Assembly: GCA_913057875.1 (NCBI GenBank)
Contig: CAJXPI010000007.1
Span: 1 to 33,420, forward strand
From: an uncultured Flavobacteriales bacterium
Lineage (GTDB): Bacteria > Bacteroidota > Bacteroidia > Flavobacteriales_G > Salibacteraceae
Reading direction: 5' to 3'
Length of the DNA: 33,420 bases
Made by a program: the position numbers and the translations under genes. This document shows positions 7,571-14,873 of the stretch, one piece after another. Under the pieces are notes generated by a model. That model searched no databases. It had not been told where the DNA came from and saw nothing but the letters and a program-made list of their open reading frames with translations. Each line of letters begins with the position of its first letter. The stretch's first letter is position 1.

Positions 7571-7909
7571 CTACTCTTTCAAAAGGTTTTCAATTTCCTC
7601 TGCGTAATCCAGTGAATCATCGCCATAAAAAGCAAATTGAGGAACAATACGTAATTGGTGTCGGATACTTTTTCCTAATTGAAATCTTAACTGAGGCACA
7701 TATTGCGCTAATATAGCTACATCTTCTTTCAAATCTTCGGTAGGGAAAATACTCACGTACACTTTGGCAAAACTTAAATCTGGACTAATACGTACCGTAG
7801 TAACGGTAGTCATTTTACCGGGTAACATTTCACCTTCGTTACGTTGAATAATGGTACTTAATTCTCTACGTAATAACTCTGAAACTTTATCTTGTCTTAA
7901 TGAACTCAT
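7571..7909 (-). CDS. rbfA: Ribosome-binding factor A
   Basis: 112 residues from the chosen ATG at 7907-7909, close to family length. RbfA is a single KH-fold protein that binds the 30S subunit and helps mature the 5' end of 16S rRNA. Recognisable parts are the N-terminal helix RQDKVSELLRRELSTIIQR, the strand TVRISPDLSFAKVYVSIFP and the C-terminal segment LGKSIRHQLRIVPQFAFYGDDSLDYAEEI. A longer frame starts at 7933, but that ATG lies inside a -7 promoter box, while 7909 has AGGA upstream and the expected N-terminus. It is followed immediately by the LolC/E-like permease, a common Flavobacteriales gene order. Confidence 0.93.
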   Translation of the reverse strand: MSSLRQDKVSELLRRELSTIIQRNEGEMLPGKMTTVTTVRISPDLSFAKVYVSIFPTEDLKEDVAILAQYVPQLRFQLGKSIRHQLRIVPQFAFYGDDSLDYAEEIENLLKE

Positions 7910-7930
7910 TTTAATCCTATTTTGCAGCGG

Positions 7931-7956
7931 CAAAGATAAGCGAGTTTATTTGGCAA
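7931..7956 (-). promoter_or_regulatory. Putative rbfA-lolC/E promoter
   Basis: The minus strand carries TATCTTTG (7931-7938), a match to TAnnTTTG, and a TTG at 7954-7956. The spacing of 15 nt is short of the usual 17-23. It would start transcription near 7925 and so excludes the upstream ATG at 7933. Confidence 0.45.
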
Positions 7957-8047
7957 TAATTGGTTTTTACTGGACTTATTTCTTCTAGCTCTTCCTTCTT
8001 AATGGAGTTAGTTCTTTTTTTCTTTATAAACCAATGGTAACCCCTCA

Positions 8048-8470
8048 TTAAGAACGGTTTTTACCTTTCAAAAAGGTCTCAGGAGTTAAAACCGCTAAAT
8101 CACTAGTCTTAAAATCTTTAATATTTCTTGTTAGAATAATACTGATCTTTCCATTTTCCATAGCTGAAAAATTCTGAAGGGCGTCTTCAAAATCTTTAAA
8201 TTCAGAATTTAATGCATTCACCACAGAAGCTTTATCCATGTGAATGATATCAATTATTTGCAGCAACTGTTTTAATTTCTCAATAATGACATCATGCTTT
8301 GCGGTTTTCCTAAGTAAATAATAAACGTTAGAAATAATAACAGGCGTAGCATATCCTTTTATTTCATTTTCAGCACACTGGTTTAAAATCTGGGTCGAAT
8401 ATGTTTCAAATGGTTTTCTATCAAAGAAAAAATCAAGGAGCACATCCGTATCTATTAATACATGATTCAT
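8048..8470 (-). CDS. PIN-domain toxin (VapC-like)
   Basis: 140 residues of a PIN-domain ribonuclease. The opening VLIDTDVLLDFFFDRKPF supplies the first catalytic Asp. KDFEDALQNFSA carries the central acidic pair, and ISIILTRNIKDF matches the conserved (T)RNxKDF segment before the last strand. PIN toxins use a Mg2+-bound acidic cluster to cut RNA, often tRNA or 23S rRNA; the target here is unknown. All key acidic residues look intact. It starts one base after the stop of the antitoxin gene, so the two are translationally linked. Confidence 0.85.
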   Translation of the reverse strand: MNHVLIDTDVLLDFFFDRKPFETYSTQILNQCAENEIKGYATPVIISNVYYLLRKTAKHDVIIEKLKQLLQIIDIIHMDKASVVNALNSEFKDFEDALQNFSAMENGKISIILTRNIKDFKTSDLAVLTPETFLKGKNRS

Positions 8471-8471
8471 A

Positions 8472-8723
8472 CTATAGATACTTTTCCTCTAATCGCTTTC
8501 CAAGCTCCTTTTCATAGTCCATATCTTTTGGCATTTTGAACGAACCTTTGAGTGATTTAACAATAGGGTTAATAGCCTCAATATCCTGCTTATTATCATC
8601 CGAAGTAAGCATTTTAAGATAGTTCTCAATTATATCAGACAAACTACGATTTTTGTCTTTAGCATAATTTTTTGCTCTCTCAATAATCTCTTGCTCAATC
8701 GTTAATGTTAGCTTGGTATTCAT
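8472..8723 (-). CDS. DUF6364-type antitoxin of the PIN toxin
   Basis: 83 residues. The N-terminus (TKLTLTIEQEIIERAKNYAKD, then RSLSDIIENYL) is a short strand followed by two helices, the ribbon-helix-helix pattern that binds palindromic operators. This matches the DUF6364 antitoxins commonly paired with PIN toxins in Bacteroidota. The C-terminal half (LKGSFKMPKDMDYEKEL) is the likely toxin-binding arm. An inverted repeat overlapping its own promoter fits autorepression by the antitoxin or the complex. Confidence 0.82.
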   Translation of the reverse strand: MNTKLTLTIEQEIIERAKNYAKDKNRSLSDIIENYLKMLTSDDNKQDIEAINPIVKSLKGSFKMPKDMDYEKELGKRLEEKYL

Positions 8724-8736
8724 GATACTTGATTTC

Positions 8737-8751
8737 TTGGTTCACAACCAA
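8737..8751. promoter_or_regulatory. Candidate operator for the PIN toxin-antitoxin operon
   Basis: Perfect inverted repeat TTGGTT-CAC-AACCAA between the -7 box and the antitoxin start, overlapping the -7 box by three bases. Position and symmetry suit an RHH repressor, so binding here would block transcription initiation. Confidence 0.6.
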
Positions 8752-8777
8752 AAGTACAAAACTAATACGTGTTACAA
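8749..8777 (-). promoter_or_regulatory. Promoter of the PIN toxin-antitoxin operon
   Basis: The minus strand has TTG (8775-8777), an 18-nt spacer and TACTTTTG (8749-8756), a full match to the Bacteroidota sigma consensus. The antitoxin ATG follows about 26 nt downstream of the box. Confidence 0.65.
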
Positions 8778-8819
8778 AAAATTAATTTACACGTGTACCG
8801 GAATCGTCCCCTACCCTAA

Positions 8820-10520
8820 TTATTTAGCCAATTGCACTTTAGGCATAAATGATTGTACCAAAAGAGCTACCAATATCACCACTGAACTACCAATAACATT
8901 ATACCATAAATAGCCCAAATCAATGACTTCGTAAACGGTTAATAAATGTAATATCAATACCAACGACTGCCCAGTAAATGCACCTACTAACAAAGCTGTT
9001 TGCTTCACAAATTTCAAGAAAAACGCGACTAAGAAAATTCCTAAAATGGTACCGTAAAACAACGAACCTAGTATGTTCACTAACTGAATTAAATTCTCAA
9101 ATAAATGAGCCGATAAAGCAATACAAATGGCCAATAAGCCCCAAGCCACCGTTAACCATTTGGAAGCAGAAACGTAATGGGAATCTGATCCTTCCTTTTT
9201 GAAAAGTCGCTTATAATAATCTACCAAAGTGGTAGATGCCAAGGCATTTAACTCACTACTGGTACTGGACATGGCTGCCGATAAAATCACAGCGAGCAAC
9301 AAACCAATTACCCCATGAGGCATGTACTTTAAAATGAACGTGAGGAAGACATAATCAGTATCCTTACCATCTACATTTACATCGGCTTTTTTGATCACCT
9401 CACGCATCTCTTCACGGATGTCTTGCGATTGTTGATACAGTGCTTGTGCTTGACCTTTATACTGTTCCTTAGCCAAACCATCAGTTACCAAATAATTATT
9501 GATGGCTTCCTTTTTCTGGGTAAAGACTTCTGTGTAATTTGCTTCTAATTGTTTGAAATTATCGGCTTGTTCGGTTTGATAAATTTTGTTCTTTCCCGGA
9601 GAGTTAAAAAATGCGGGCGGCTCATTGAATTGATAAAACACAAATACCATCAGTCCTACAAATAGAATGAAGAATTGCATGGGTATCTTCAACACCGCAT
9701 TGAACATCATTCCCATTCGGCTTTCTTTGATGTTTTTTCCACCTAAATAACGTTGCACTTGACTTTGATCCGTACCAAAATAAGAAAGCGATAAAAAGAA
9801 CCCACCTAGTAAACCGGTCCAAATGGTATAACGATTACTCAAATCAAATTCAGTATTCACAATTTCCATTTTACCTAGCAGTCCACCCACATCTACCGCT
9901 TGCGAAAACGTTAGGTCTTCACCTAAGTAATCAATAATGAGAAAGAAAGCGGTAAACATACCAAACATGATAATTCCCATTTGCCATTTTTGAGTCAAAC
10001 TCACGGCCTTGGTCCCTCCCGAAACCGTGTATATAATAACTAGGATACCTACAAAGATGTTGGTTAAATCTAAATCCCAACCCAATAGAGAAGAGAGCAC
10101 AATAGAAGGCGCATAAATGGTAATTCCAGCCGCCAGTCCTCTAGAAATCAAAAACAAAAAGGCGGTAAACAAACGGGTATTTAAACCAAATCTATTTTCT
10201 AAATATTCATAAGCCGTAAAGACATTCAGCTTGTAATAAATAGGAATAAATACGGCAGAAACAATGACTAAAGCTAACGGCAGACCAAAGTAAAACTGAA
10301 TAAATCCCATCCCATTTTCGTAAGCCTGTCCAGGGGTGGACAAAAAAGTAATGGCACTAGCTTGGGTAGCCATAACCGACAAACCAATGGTCCATGCACC
10401 CATTTCATTATCCCCTTTCAAGTAACTCGAAATACTGGCGCTTTTACGGGTTTTCCATGCCCCGTACAACACAATAAACAATAAGGTGCTGAGTAGCACA
10501 ATCCAATCTAATGCTACCAT
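8820..10520 (-). CDS. SSS-family sodium:solute symporter
   Basis: 566 residues with about 13 predicted membrane helices. The family pattern is clear: an opening helix (DWIVLLSTLLFIVLYGAW), then SISSYLKGDNEMGAWTIGLSVMATQASAITFLSTPG, the VSGGTKAVSLTQKWQ segment of SLC5/SSS transporters, and ILSAAMSSTSSELNALAST, which holds Ser residues at the sodium site. A charged soluble loop at roughly residues 290-385 interrupts the membrane part and is rich in Gln, Glu and Lys. The substrate is unknown; coupling to a PIG-L deacetylase suggests a deacylated sugar or amino-sugar product. The start overlaps the stop of the 35-residue ORF upstream (ATGGTAG), so it is probably translated by coupling. Confidence 0.9.
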   Translation of the reverse strand: MVALDWIVLLSTLLFIVLYGAWKTRKSASISSYLKGDNEMGAWTIGLSVMATQASAITFLSTPGQAYENGMGFIQFYFGLPLALVIVSAVFIPIYYKLNVFTAYEYLENRFGLNTRLFTAFLFLISRGLAAGITIYAPSIVLSSLLGWDLDLTNIFVGILVIIYTVSGGTKAVSLTQKWQMGIIMFGMFTAFFLIIDYLGEDLTFSQAVDVGGLLGKMEIVNTEFDLSNRYTIWTGLLGGFFLSLSYFGTDQSQVQRYLGGKNIKESRMGMMFNAVLKIPMQFFILFVGLMVFVFYQFNEPPAFFNSPGKNKIYQTEQADNFKQLEANYTEVFTQKKEAINNYLVTDGLAKEQYKGQAQALYQQSQDIREEMREVIKKADVNVDGKDTDYVFLTFILKYMPHGVIGLLLAVILSAAMSSTSSELNALASTTLVDYYKRLFKKEGSDSHYVSASKWLTVAWGLLAICIALSAHLFENLIQLVNILGSLFYGTILGIFLVAFFLKFVKQTALLVGAFTGQSLVLILHLLTVYEVIDLGYLWYNVIGSSVVILVALLVQSFMPKVQLAK

Positions 10521-10621
10521 AATGACGACAGATATAAATACAAAATGATTTGAACGACTAGGAAACCTAGCACTCCTGCGTAAATCTTATTCCAATTGGT
10601 CTTTGACGGTTCGTTTTCCAT
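10514..10621 (-). CDS. 35-residue single-pass membrane microprotein between PIG-L and symporter genes
   Basis: The ATG follows the deacetylase stop directly (TAAATG), and its own TAG overlaps the symporter ATG (ATGGTAG). The product begins MENEPSKTNWNKIYAG and continues with one hydrophobic helix, VLGFLVVQIILYLYLSSLW. The soluble polar N-terminus with a single C-terminal helix suggests a small inner-membrane protein, perhaps an accessory subunit of the symporter. Exact stop-start coupling on both sides and codon-perfect fit make a chance ORF unlikely. It is short enough for standard gene callers to miss. Confidence 0.8.
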   Translation of the reverse strand: MENEPSKTNWNKIYAGVLGFLVVQIILYLYLSSLW

Positions 10622-13090
10622 TTACTTCTTTTCTGTTGCAGTTGGATTTTCAGCTCCGTAGCTTACCAAATTAGCAAATAATTTATAAGCACCTACCACA
10701 CCTGCTGGTAGTTGTCTAAAGAATGAAATTCCAGTAAAAACATATTGACCTTTACCGTAATCTGCCACTAACAACGAACCTTTTTTCAAGTCTTCGCCTG
10801 AATCATTCCATCCTAGAACGGCCGTGTATTTTTCATCCCATTCGCCAGCGAAATACAACCCACGTTCTTGTACCCAATTATCAAAATCAGCATCGGTAAT
10901 AACGTTAGGTGTTTTTAGTACGGGATGGTCTCTTTGTAAACGCACAACTTCGGCATCTTCTTCGGTTACTCGATCACGCGAAAGTTTGAACGGGTACGGA
11001 CCTAAGTCTTCGGTTTTCAATCCACGATTGGTATTGTATTGCACCATCACAAACCCACCGTTGAACACATACTTATTCAATAATGGCGAAGCACTTTTCA
11101 TGGCAGGTACGGAATTGTACGCACGAATTCCGACAATCACTCCATCCACTTGTTCTAAATCTTTCAGTGTCATTTTTGCCGGATCCAGTACGGTAACTTC
11201 ACAACCCATTTCTTTTAGAGCTACTGGAATTTCATCACCCGAACCTTTAATGTAACCAAAGTGATTTCTGGTTAATTGAATGTCTTCCTTAATCAAGGTC
11301 AACTTAGATTTTGGCATCACCACTTGGGTATACATATGCGGATACGCAATCTCAATTAATCCATTTTCATACTTGGAATTTTCCGCTTCCCACACTTTCA
11401 CATGCAAGGTATTTAAGCTCTCAAATTCGCCCGCTAATTGAAAGGTAATTGGCATAGACTGCCCTTCCATTAAAGACTCAATTTCAAACACTTCAGAACT
11501 AAACTGTTTATTTCCTCCCCAAGTTAATTGGGCTTTTAAATTCTTCGCTTCTTTGTTAGCTCTTACCCGAACTTGAATCTCGTTATTCAACGATAAAGTC
11601 ACCTTTTTGGAAAACGAAACCGACAAAGGTTCCACCACATTTACGGGGCGGTATAATTCTCCACGAACTCGATCAGTCCATTTGTAAACCAAAGGACGCG
11701 TATAGACTAAATCCCCCTTTAAAGTGCTAATCGTAAATGTAGCCTCTACCACCGCATCATTTTCCGGTTGACCAATTAAATCCGGATTTGGAACCGTAAA
11801 CGTATTGCCATCATTTTCCTCGGCTAACCAATACGGATTAGAAATGGTTGGAATACCCGGAAGCTCAGCCTCCACTTCGAAATACGTGTTTTTTAATCGT
11901 TCCGACATCGTTTTTTCAACCTCACCCATTTTTACCGAAGTCAATTCAAAAGGATAGTTGGTTTGCGAAATAATATACGCTTTCGCCTTGAAATCTTCAT
12001 TGACTACTAGTAATGGTTTCTCTGTTCTAAAGTCCATCCATAAACCGGCACAAGCCGCAATTATATCCTTAACCGATTCTGCTTTTTGTTTCTTAAAACG
12101 GTTATCTGGCATTTCATTTATGGCTACATATAAATCCATTAATGCGTCAATGCTATTAGAAGGATGGGTTACATCGTAATTTGAAACAATCTTGTCAAAC
12201 TGCTTCTGAATGGATTTTCCACCTTCTACATCCGACCAATATCTACGGTTATTTTGCAGCACGTCCGATTGCGTAGAATCGCCTTTAATAAGTTTCATGT
12301 ACTCTAATTTATCGCCACGTTGAATAGCCATTCCGAAACCTTGACTCTGATGCTGGCTTCTAGAAACCGAGGCAATTTCAGCATAAGACACCCCCAAAAC
12401 CGGATCAAACTGACCAAAGTTAGTAGTGGTATATTCGTCTTTATGTTCGTGAATGGTTTTGTTCCACCAAGAGCTTTCATTCCAGTACAATTTTTGTACT
12501 TGCCAAGCTCCAAACTCCTTAGCCGTTGCTGGGAACTGGTTTGGATCTGCCGCCAAATCGAAAGCCTCAGCTGCAATCATGGCCGATACGGTATGATGCC
12601 CGTGACCCGCTCTTGAATCAGGTGGAAAACGTGTCACAATTACATCGGGTTTAAACTTTCTAATTACCCGAACCGCATCTTCTAATAACACTTGTTTATC
12701 CCAGTGTTTATAGGTTTCTTCCGCAGATTTCGAGTACCCAAAATCAATAGCTCTACTAAAGTATTGCGTACCTCCATCCTCACGTCTGGCTTCTAACAAT
12801 TCTTGCGTACGAATCATGCCTAGTAACTCCCCTTTTTCATCACCAATAAGGTTTTGTCCTCCATCACCACGAGTTAAAGAGAAATAGGCCGTTTCCACGT
12901 TCATCCCTTTACTCAAATAGGCAATTAACCGGGTGTTTTCATCATCGGGATGAGCCGCAAAATAAAGCACTCTATTGAGCACTCCCACTTTTTGAATTTC
13001 CTTTAAAATTTCAGCGCCATCCAACGATTTTTGCTGAGAAAATACGGGTATGCTACTGATCCATACAATAGCTAAAAAAATATATTTCAT
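10622..13090 (-). CDS. Exported PIG-L family deacetylase with C-terminal accessory domains
   Basis: 822 residues with a signal peptide (MKYIFLAIVWISSIPVFSQ). The PIG-L/LmbE domain (about residues 38-300) has the zinc motif AHPDDE (46-51) and the HGHH motif (163-166), the metal ligands of N-acetylglucosaminyl deacetylases. The middle contains beta-sandwich segments (roughly 370-610), and the last ~200 residues look like a flavodoxin/GATase-like fold (DGVIVGIRAYNSVP, GGFVMVQYN). The family removes N-acetyl groups from GlcNAc-type substrates; being exported, this one probably acts on periplasmic glycans or glycosides. It heads an operon with the microprotein and symporter, suggesting release followed by uptake. 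The size is far above single-domain PIG-L proteins but usual for this Bacteroidota subfamily. Confidence 0.88.
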   Translation of the reverse strand: MKYIFLAIVWISSIPVFSQQKSLDGAEILKEIQKVGVLNRVLYFAAHPDDENTRLIAYLSKGMNVETAYFSLTRGDGGQNLIGDEKGELLGMIRTQELLEARREDGGTQYFSRAIDFGYSKSAEETYKHWDKQVLLEDAVRVIRKFKPDVIVTRFPPDSRAGHGHHTVSAMIAAEAFDLAADPNQFPATAKEFGAWQVQKLYWNESSWWNKTIHEHKDEYTTTNFGQFDPVLGVSYAEIASVSRSQHQSQGFGMAIQRGDKLEYMKLIKGDSTQSDVLQNNRRYWSDVEGGKSIQKQFDKIVSNYDVTHPSNSIDALMDLYVAINEMPDNRFKKQKAESVKDIIAACAGLWMDFRTEKPLLVVNEDFKAKAYIISQTNYPFELTSVKMGEVEKTMSERLKNTYFEVEAELPGIPTISNPYWLAEENDGNTFTVPNPDLIGQPENDAVVEATFTISTLKGDLVYTRPLVYKWTDRVRGELYRPVNVVEPLSVSFSKKVTLSLNNEIQVRVRANKEAKNLKAQLTWGGNKQFSSEVFEIESLMEGQSMPITFQLAGEFESLNTLHVKVWEAENSKYENGLIEIAYPHMYTQVVMPKSKLTLIKEDIQLTRNHFGYIKGSGDEIPVALKEMGCEVTVLDPAKMTLKDLEQVDGVIVGIRAYNSVPAMKSASPLLNKYVFNGGFVMVQYNTNRGLKTEDLGPYPFKLSRDRVTEEDAEVVRLQRDHPVLKTPNVITDADFDNWVQERGLYFAGEWDEKYTAVLGWNDSGEDLKKGSLLVADYGKGQYVFTGISFFRQLPAGVVGAYKLFANLVSYGAENPTATEKK

Positions 13091-13120
13091 AGAAAATTAT
13101 TCTCTGTTGAGTAGAAAACC

Positions 13121-13154
13121 CAAATATACATTCGCACTTTATTTAACCCATCAA
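13121..13154 (-). promoter_or_regulatory. Putative promoter of the PIG-L/microprotein/symporter operon
   Basis: The minus strand carries TTG (13152-13154), a 23-nt spacer and TATATTTG (13121-13128), agreeing with TAnnTTTG. Predicted start of transcription is about 25 nt before the deacetylase ATG. Confidence 0.55.
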
Positions 13155-13429
13155 TTTGCCGTTAAAAACATAACCTTAACAAAACGTTTTTGGGCACCCG
13201 AAACTGAAAACTTAACGTTTGAGTTACAGTTACGAAATTCACATTTCTAATATTTGTTCAATTCCGATAACAAAATTGAATATTAGCACAAATTTCAACC
13301 CCGTTTTCAACCTAATTTCCAGCTAAAAGCGTTGCAGTCACTTATAAGAACTCCAAAAACCAAACCTCTCTATTACGCTTTCTGACAGTGAATTAATAAC
13401 AAAAATAGGACAAAGTCCAAACCCATCTT

Positions 13430-13448
13430 ATTTAGAATCATTCTAAAT
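13430..13448. promoter_or_regulatory. Fur/PerR-like 9-1-9 palindrome upstream of the act operon
   Basis: Perfect palindrome ATTTAGAATCATTCTAAAT with nine-base arms around one central C. Its 7-1-7 core TTAGAAT-C-ATTCTAA has the architecture of Fur-superfamily operators (compare the Bacillus PerR box TTATAATnATTATAA). It lies about 55 bp before the actA -7 box. A near copy (17 of 19 bases) occurs at 26542-26560. Confidence 0.6.
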
Positions 13449-13504
13449 TAAAAATCCAATTGTCATATTTTTATCGTTTATTAACAACAATGTGGCCTTT
13501 CTAC

Positions 13505-13512
13505 TATTTTTG
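13505..13512 (+). promoter_or_regulatory. Putative -7 box of the act operon
   Basis: TATTTTTG matches TAnnTTTG and predicts a leader of about 50 nt before actA. No clear TTG occurs at -33; TTTA at 13477-13480 is the nearest and is too far, so an activator may be needed or the start may differ. Confidence 0.4.
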
Positions 13513-13569
13513 CGGGCAATAAAATCGCCTTTGCGAGAGAATTAAATTAAGCATTGAAATACGCTCCAC

Positions 13570-14841
13570 ATGAGTTTAAAAATTTCGATTAACAACATAA
13601 AGGTCCATTTAAGTGTCCTTTCTTTGTTTCTAGTTTTGGCCTTATCAGGCTATTCCCAAGACGGAAAAAATCTATTTAAAGCCAATTGTGCGGCATGTCA
13701 CAAGATTGACAAAAAACTTATCGGTCCAGCCCTTGCAGGCGTAGAAGATCGATGGGAAAGTAAGGAAAATCTTATTGCATGGATCGCCAATTCAGGTCAG
13801 TATTTAAAAGACAATCCAGGCGATTCTTACGCACAGGATTTGTTTAAAGAATACAATCAACTTCAAATGACAGCGATGCCGTTGAGCACTGCTGAAATTG
13901 AATCCATTTTAGGATACATTGCTGCTCCGCCAGAAACACCAAAAGTGGTTATTACTGATGCAGCACCTGCTGCTGCTCCTGCTGAAGACTACACTAACGT
14001 GTGGTTATTTGCATTTACAGTAATTTTCATTGTAGTGATCAGCGTCATCTTAAGTGTTAAAGCTTCATTAAAGAAAATTTTATTAGAACTTAAAGGTGAA
14101 GAAGGATTAGCTGCTATTGGTGAGATTAACGATATGGATTTATCGTTCTACCAACAATCCGTTCTTTGGGCTAACCGTAATACAAAATGGATGATCGTTA
14201 TTTCGATTTTCGCATTCATCGGTATTCTTTACATCCTTTGGTCTTCAATTTGGACCATTGGTGTGTACAAGGGCTATGCTCCAGAGCAGCCTATTAAGTT
14301 CTCGCACAAAATTCACGCAGGGGATGATGGTATTGATTGTGTATACTGTCACTCGGGTGCTGAAAAGAGTAAAACCGGAGGTATTCCATCTGTAAACGTT
14401 TGTATGAACTGTCATAAAGGAATTGAGTCAGGAAAACTTTATGGAACAGAAGAGATTGCTAAAATTTATGATGCTGCCGGTTGGGATTCTGAAAACCAGA
14501 AATACATTCCAAGAAACCAAGATCCAATTGAGTGGGTGAAAATTCACAACTTACCTGATCACGTTTATTTCAATCACTCTCAGCACGTAGTTGTTGGTCA
14601 AGTGGATTGTAAAGAATGTCACGGTGACGTAGCCACTTTTGAATACCCAATGCATCAAGAAAATGACTTGACAATGGGATGGTGTATTGAGTGTCACAGA
14701 ACCAAAGAAGTGAAAATGAACGGTAACCCTTACTATGATAAGTTACATGCTCAATTAGTTGAGAAGTACAAAAGCGAAGGTTTAGAGTCTTTCACTGTAA
14801 ACCAAATGGGTGGAATCGAATGTGCAAAATGCCACTATTAA
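13570..14841 (+). CDS. actA: Alternative complex III subunit ActA, fused mono-heme plus pentaheme cytochrome c
   Basis: 423 residues and six CxxCH heme motifs. CAACH (40-44) lies in an N-terminal cytochrome c domain behind a signal sequence (hydrophobic LSLFLVLALSGYSQ). CVYCH (257-261), CMNCH (278-282), CKECH (347-351), CIECH (372-376) and CAKCH (418-422) form the C-terminal pentaheme part. Two membrane helices connect them (about 145-165 and 208-228). ActA anchors the periplasmic heme wire that takes electrons from the menaquinol site toward the oxidase. It is the first gene of the operon; the last heme motif is only one residue from the C-terminus. Confidence 0.92.
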   Translation: MSLKISINNIKVHLSVLSLFLVLALSGYSQDGKNLFKANCAACHKIDKKLIGPALAGVEDRWESKENLIAWIANSGQYLKDNPGDSYAQDLFKEYNQLQMTAMPLSTAEIESILGYIAAPPETPKVVITDAAPAAAPAEDYTNVWLFAFTVIFIVVISVILSVKASLKKILLELKGEEGLAAIGEINDMDLSFYQQSVLWANRNTKWMIVISIFAFIGILYILWSSIWTIGVYKGYAPEQPIKFSHKIHAGDDGIDCVYCHSGAEKSKTGGIPSVNVCMNCHKGIESGKLYGTEEIAKIYDAAGWDSENQKYIPRNQDPIEWVKIHNLPDHVYFNHSQHVVVGQVDCKECHGDVATFEYPMHQENDLTMGWCIECHRTKEVKMNGNPYYDKLHAQLVEKYKSEGLESFTVNQMGGIECAKCHY

Positions 14842-14873
14842 TAAATTAGCCATAACGAGATAAGAAAAAGATT

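Larger units (their letters stand above)
13091..13569. other. Divergent control region between PIG-L operon and act operon
   Basis: This 479-bp gap has a promoter for the minus-strand deacetylase near 13121-13154, a Fur/PerR-like 19-bp palindrome at 13430-13448 and a -7 box for actA at 13505-13512. A second minus-strand TATTTTTG occurs at 13400-13407 without a good -33 element. No convincing ORF, tRNA or riboswitch was seen between 13160 and 13400. Confidence 0.6.

Noticed and set aside
7910-7933. Longer N-terminus for RbfA starting at 7933
   Set aside because: The ATG lies in the -7 box, and the added residues are not part of the family; the ATG at 7909 fits length and spacing.
8788-8797. 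Perfect palindrome TACACGTGTA between the symporter and the antitoxin gene
   Set aside because: Only 10 bp, located upstream of the -33 box with no partner site; may be chance in a short gap.
13400-13407. Minus-strand TATTTTTG as an extra promoter for the PIG-L operon or a small RNA
   Set aside because: No -33 TTG at proper spacing, and no ORF or strong hairpin in the 300 bp it would transcribe.
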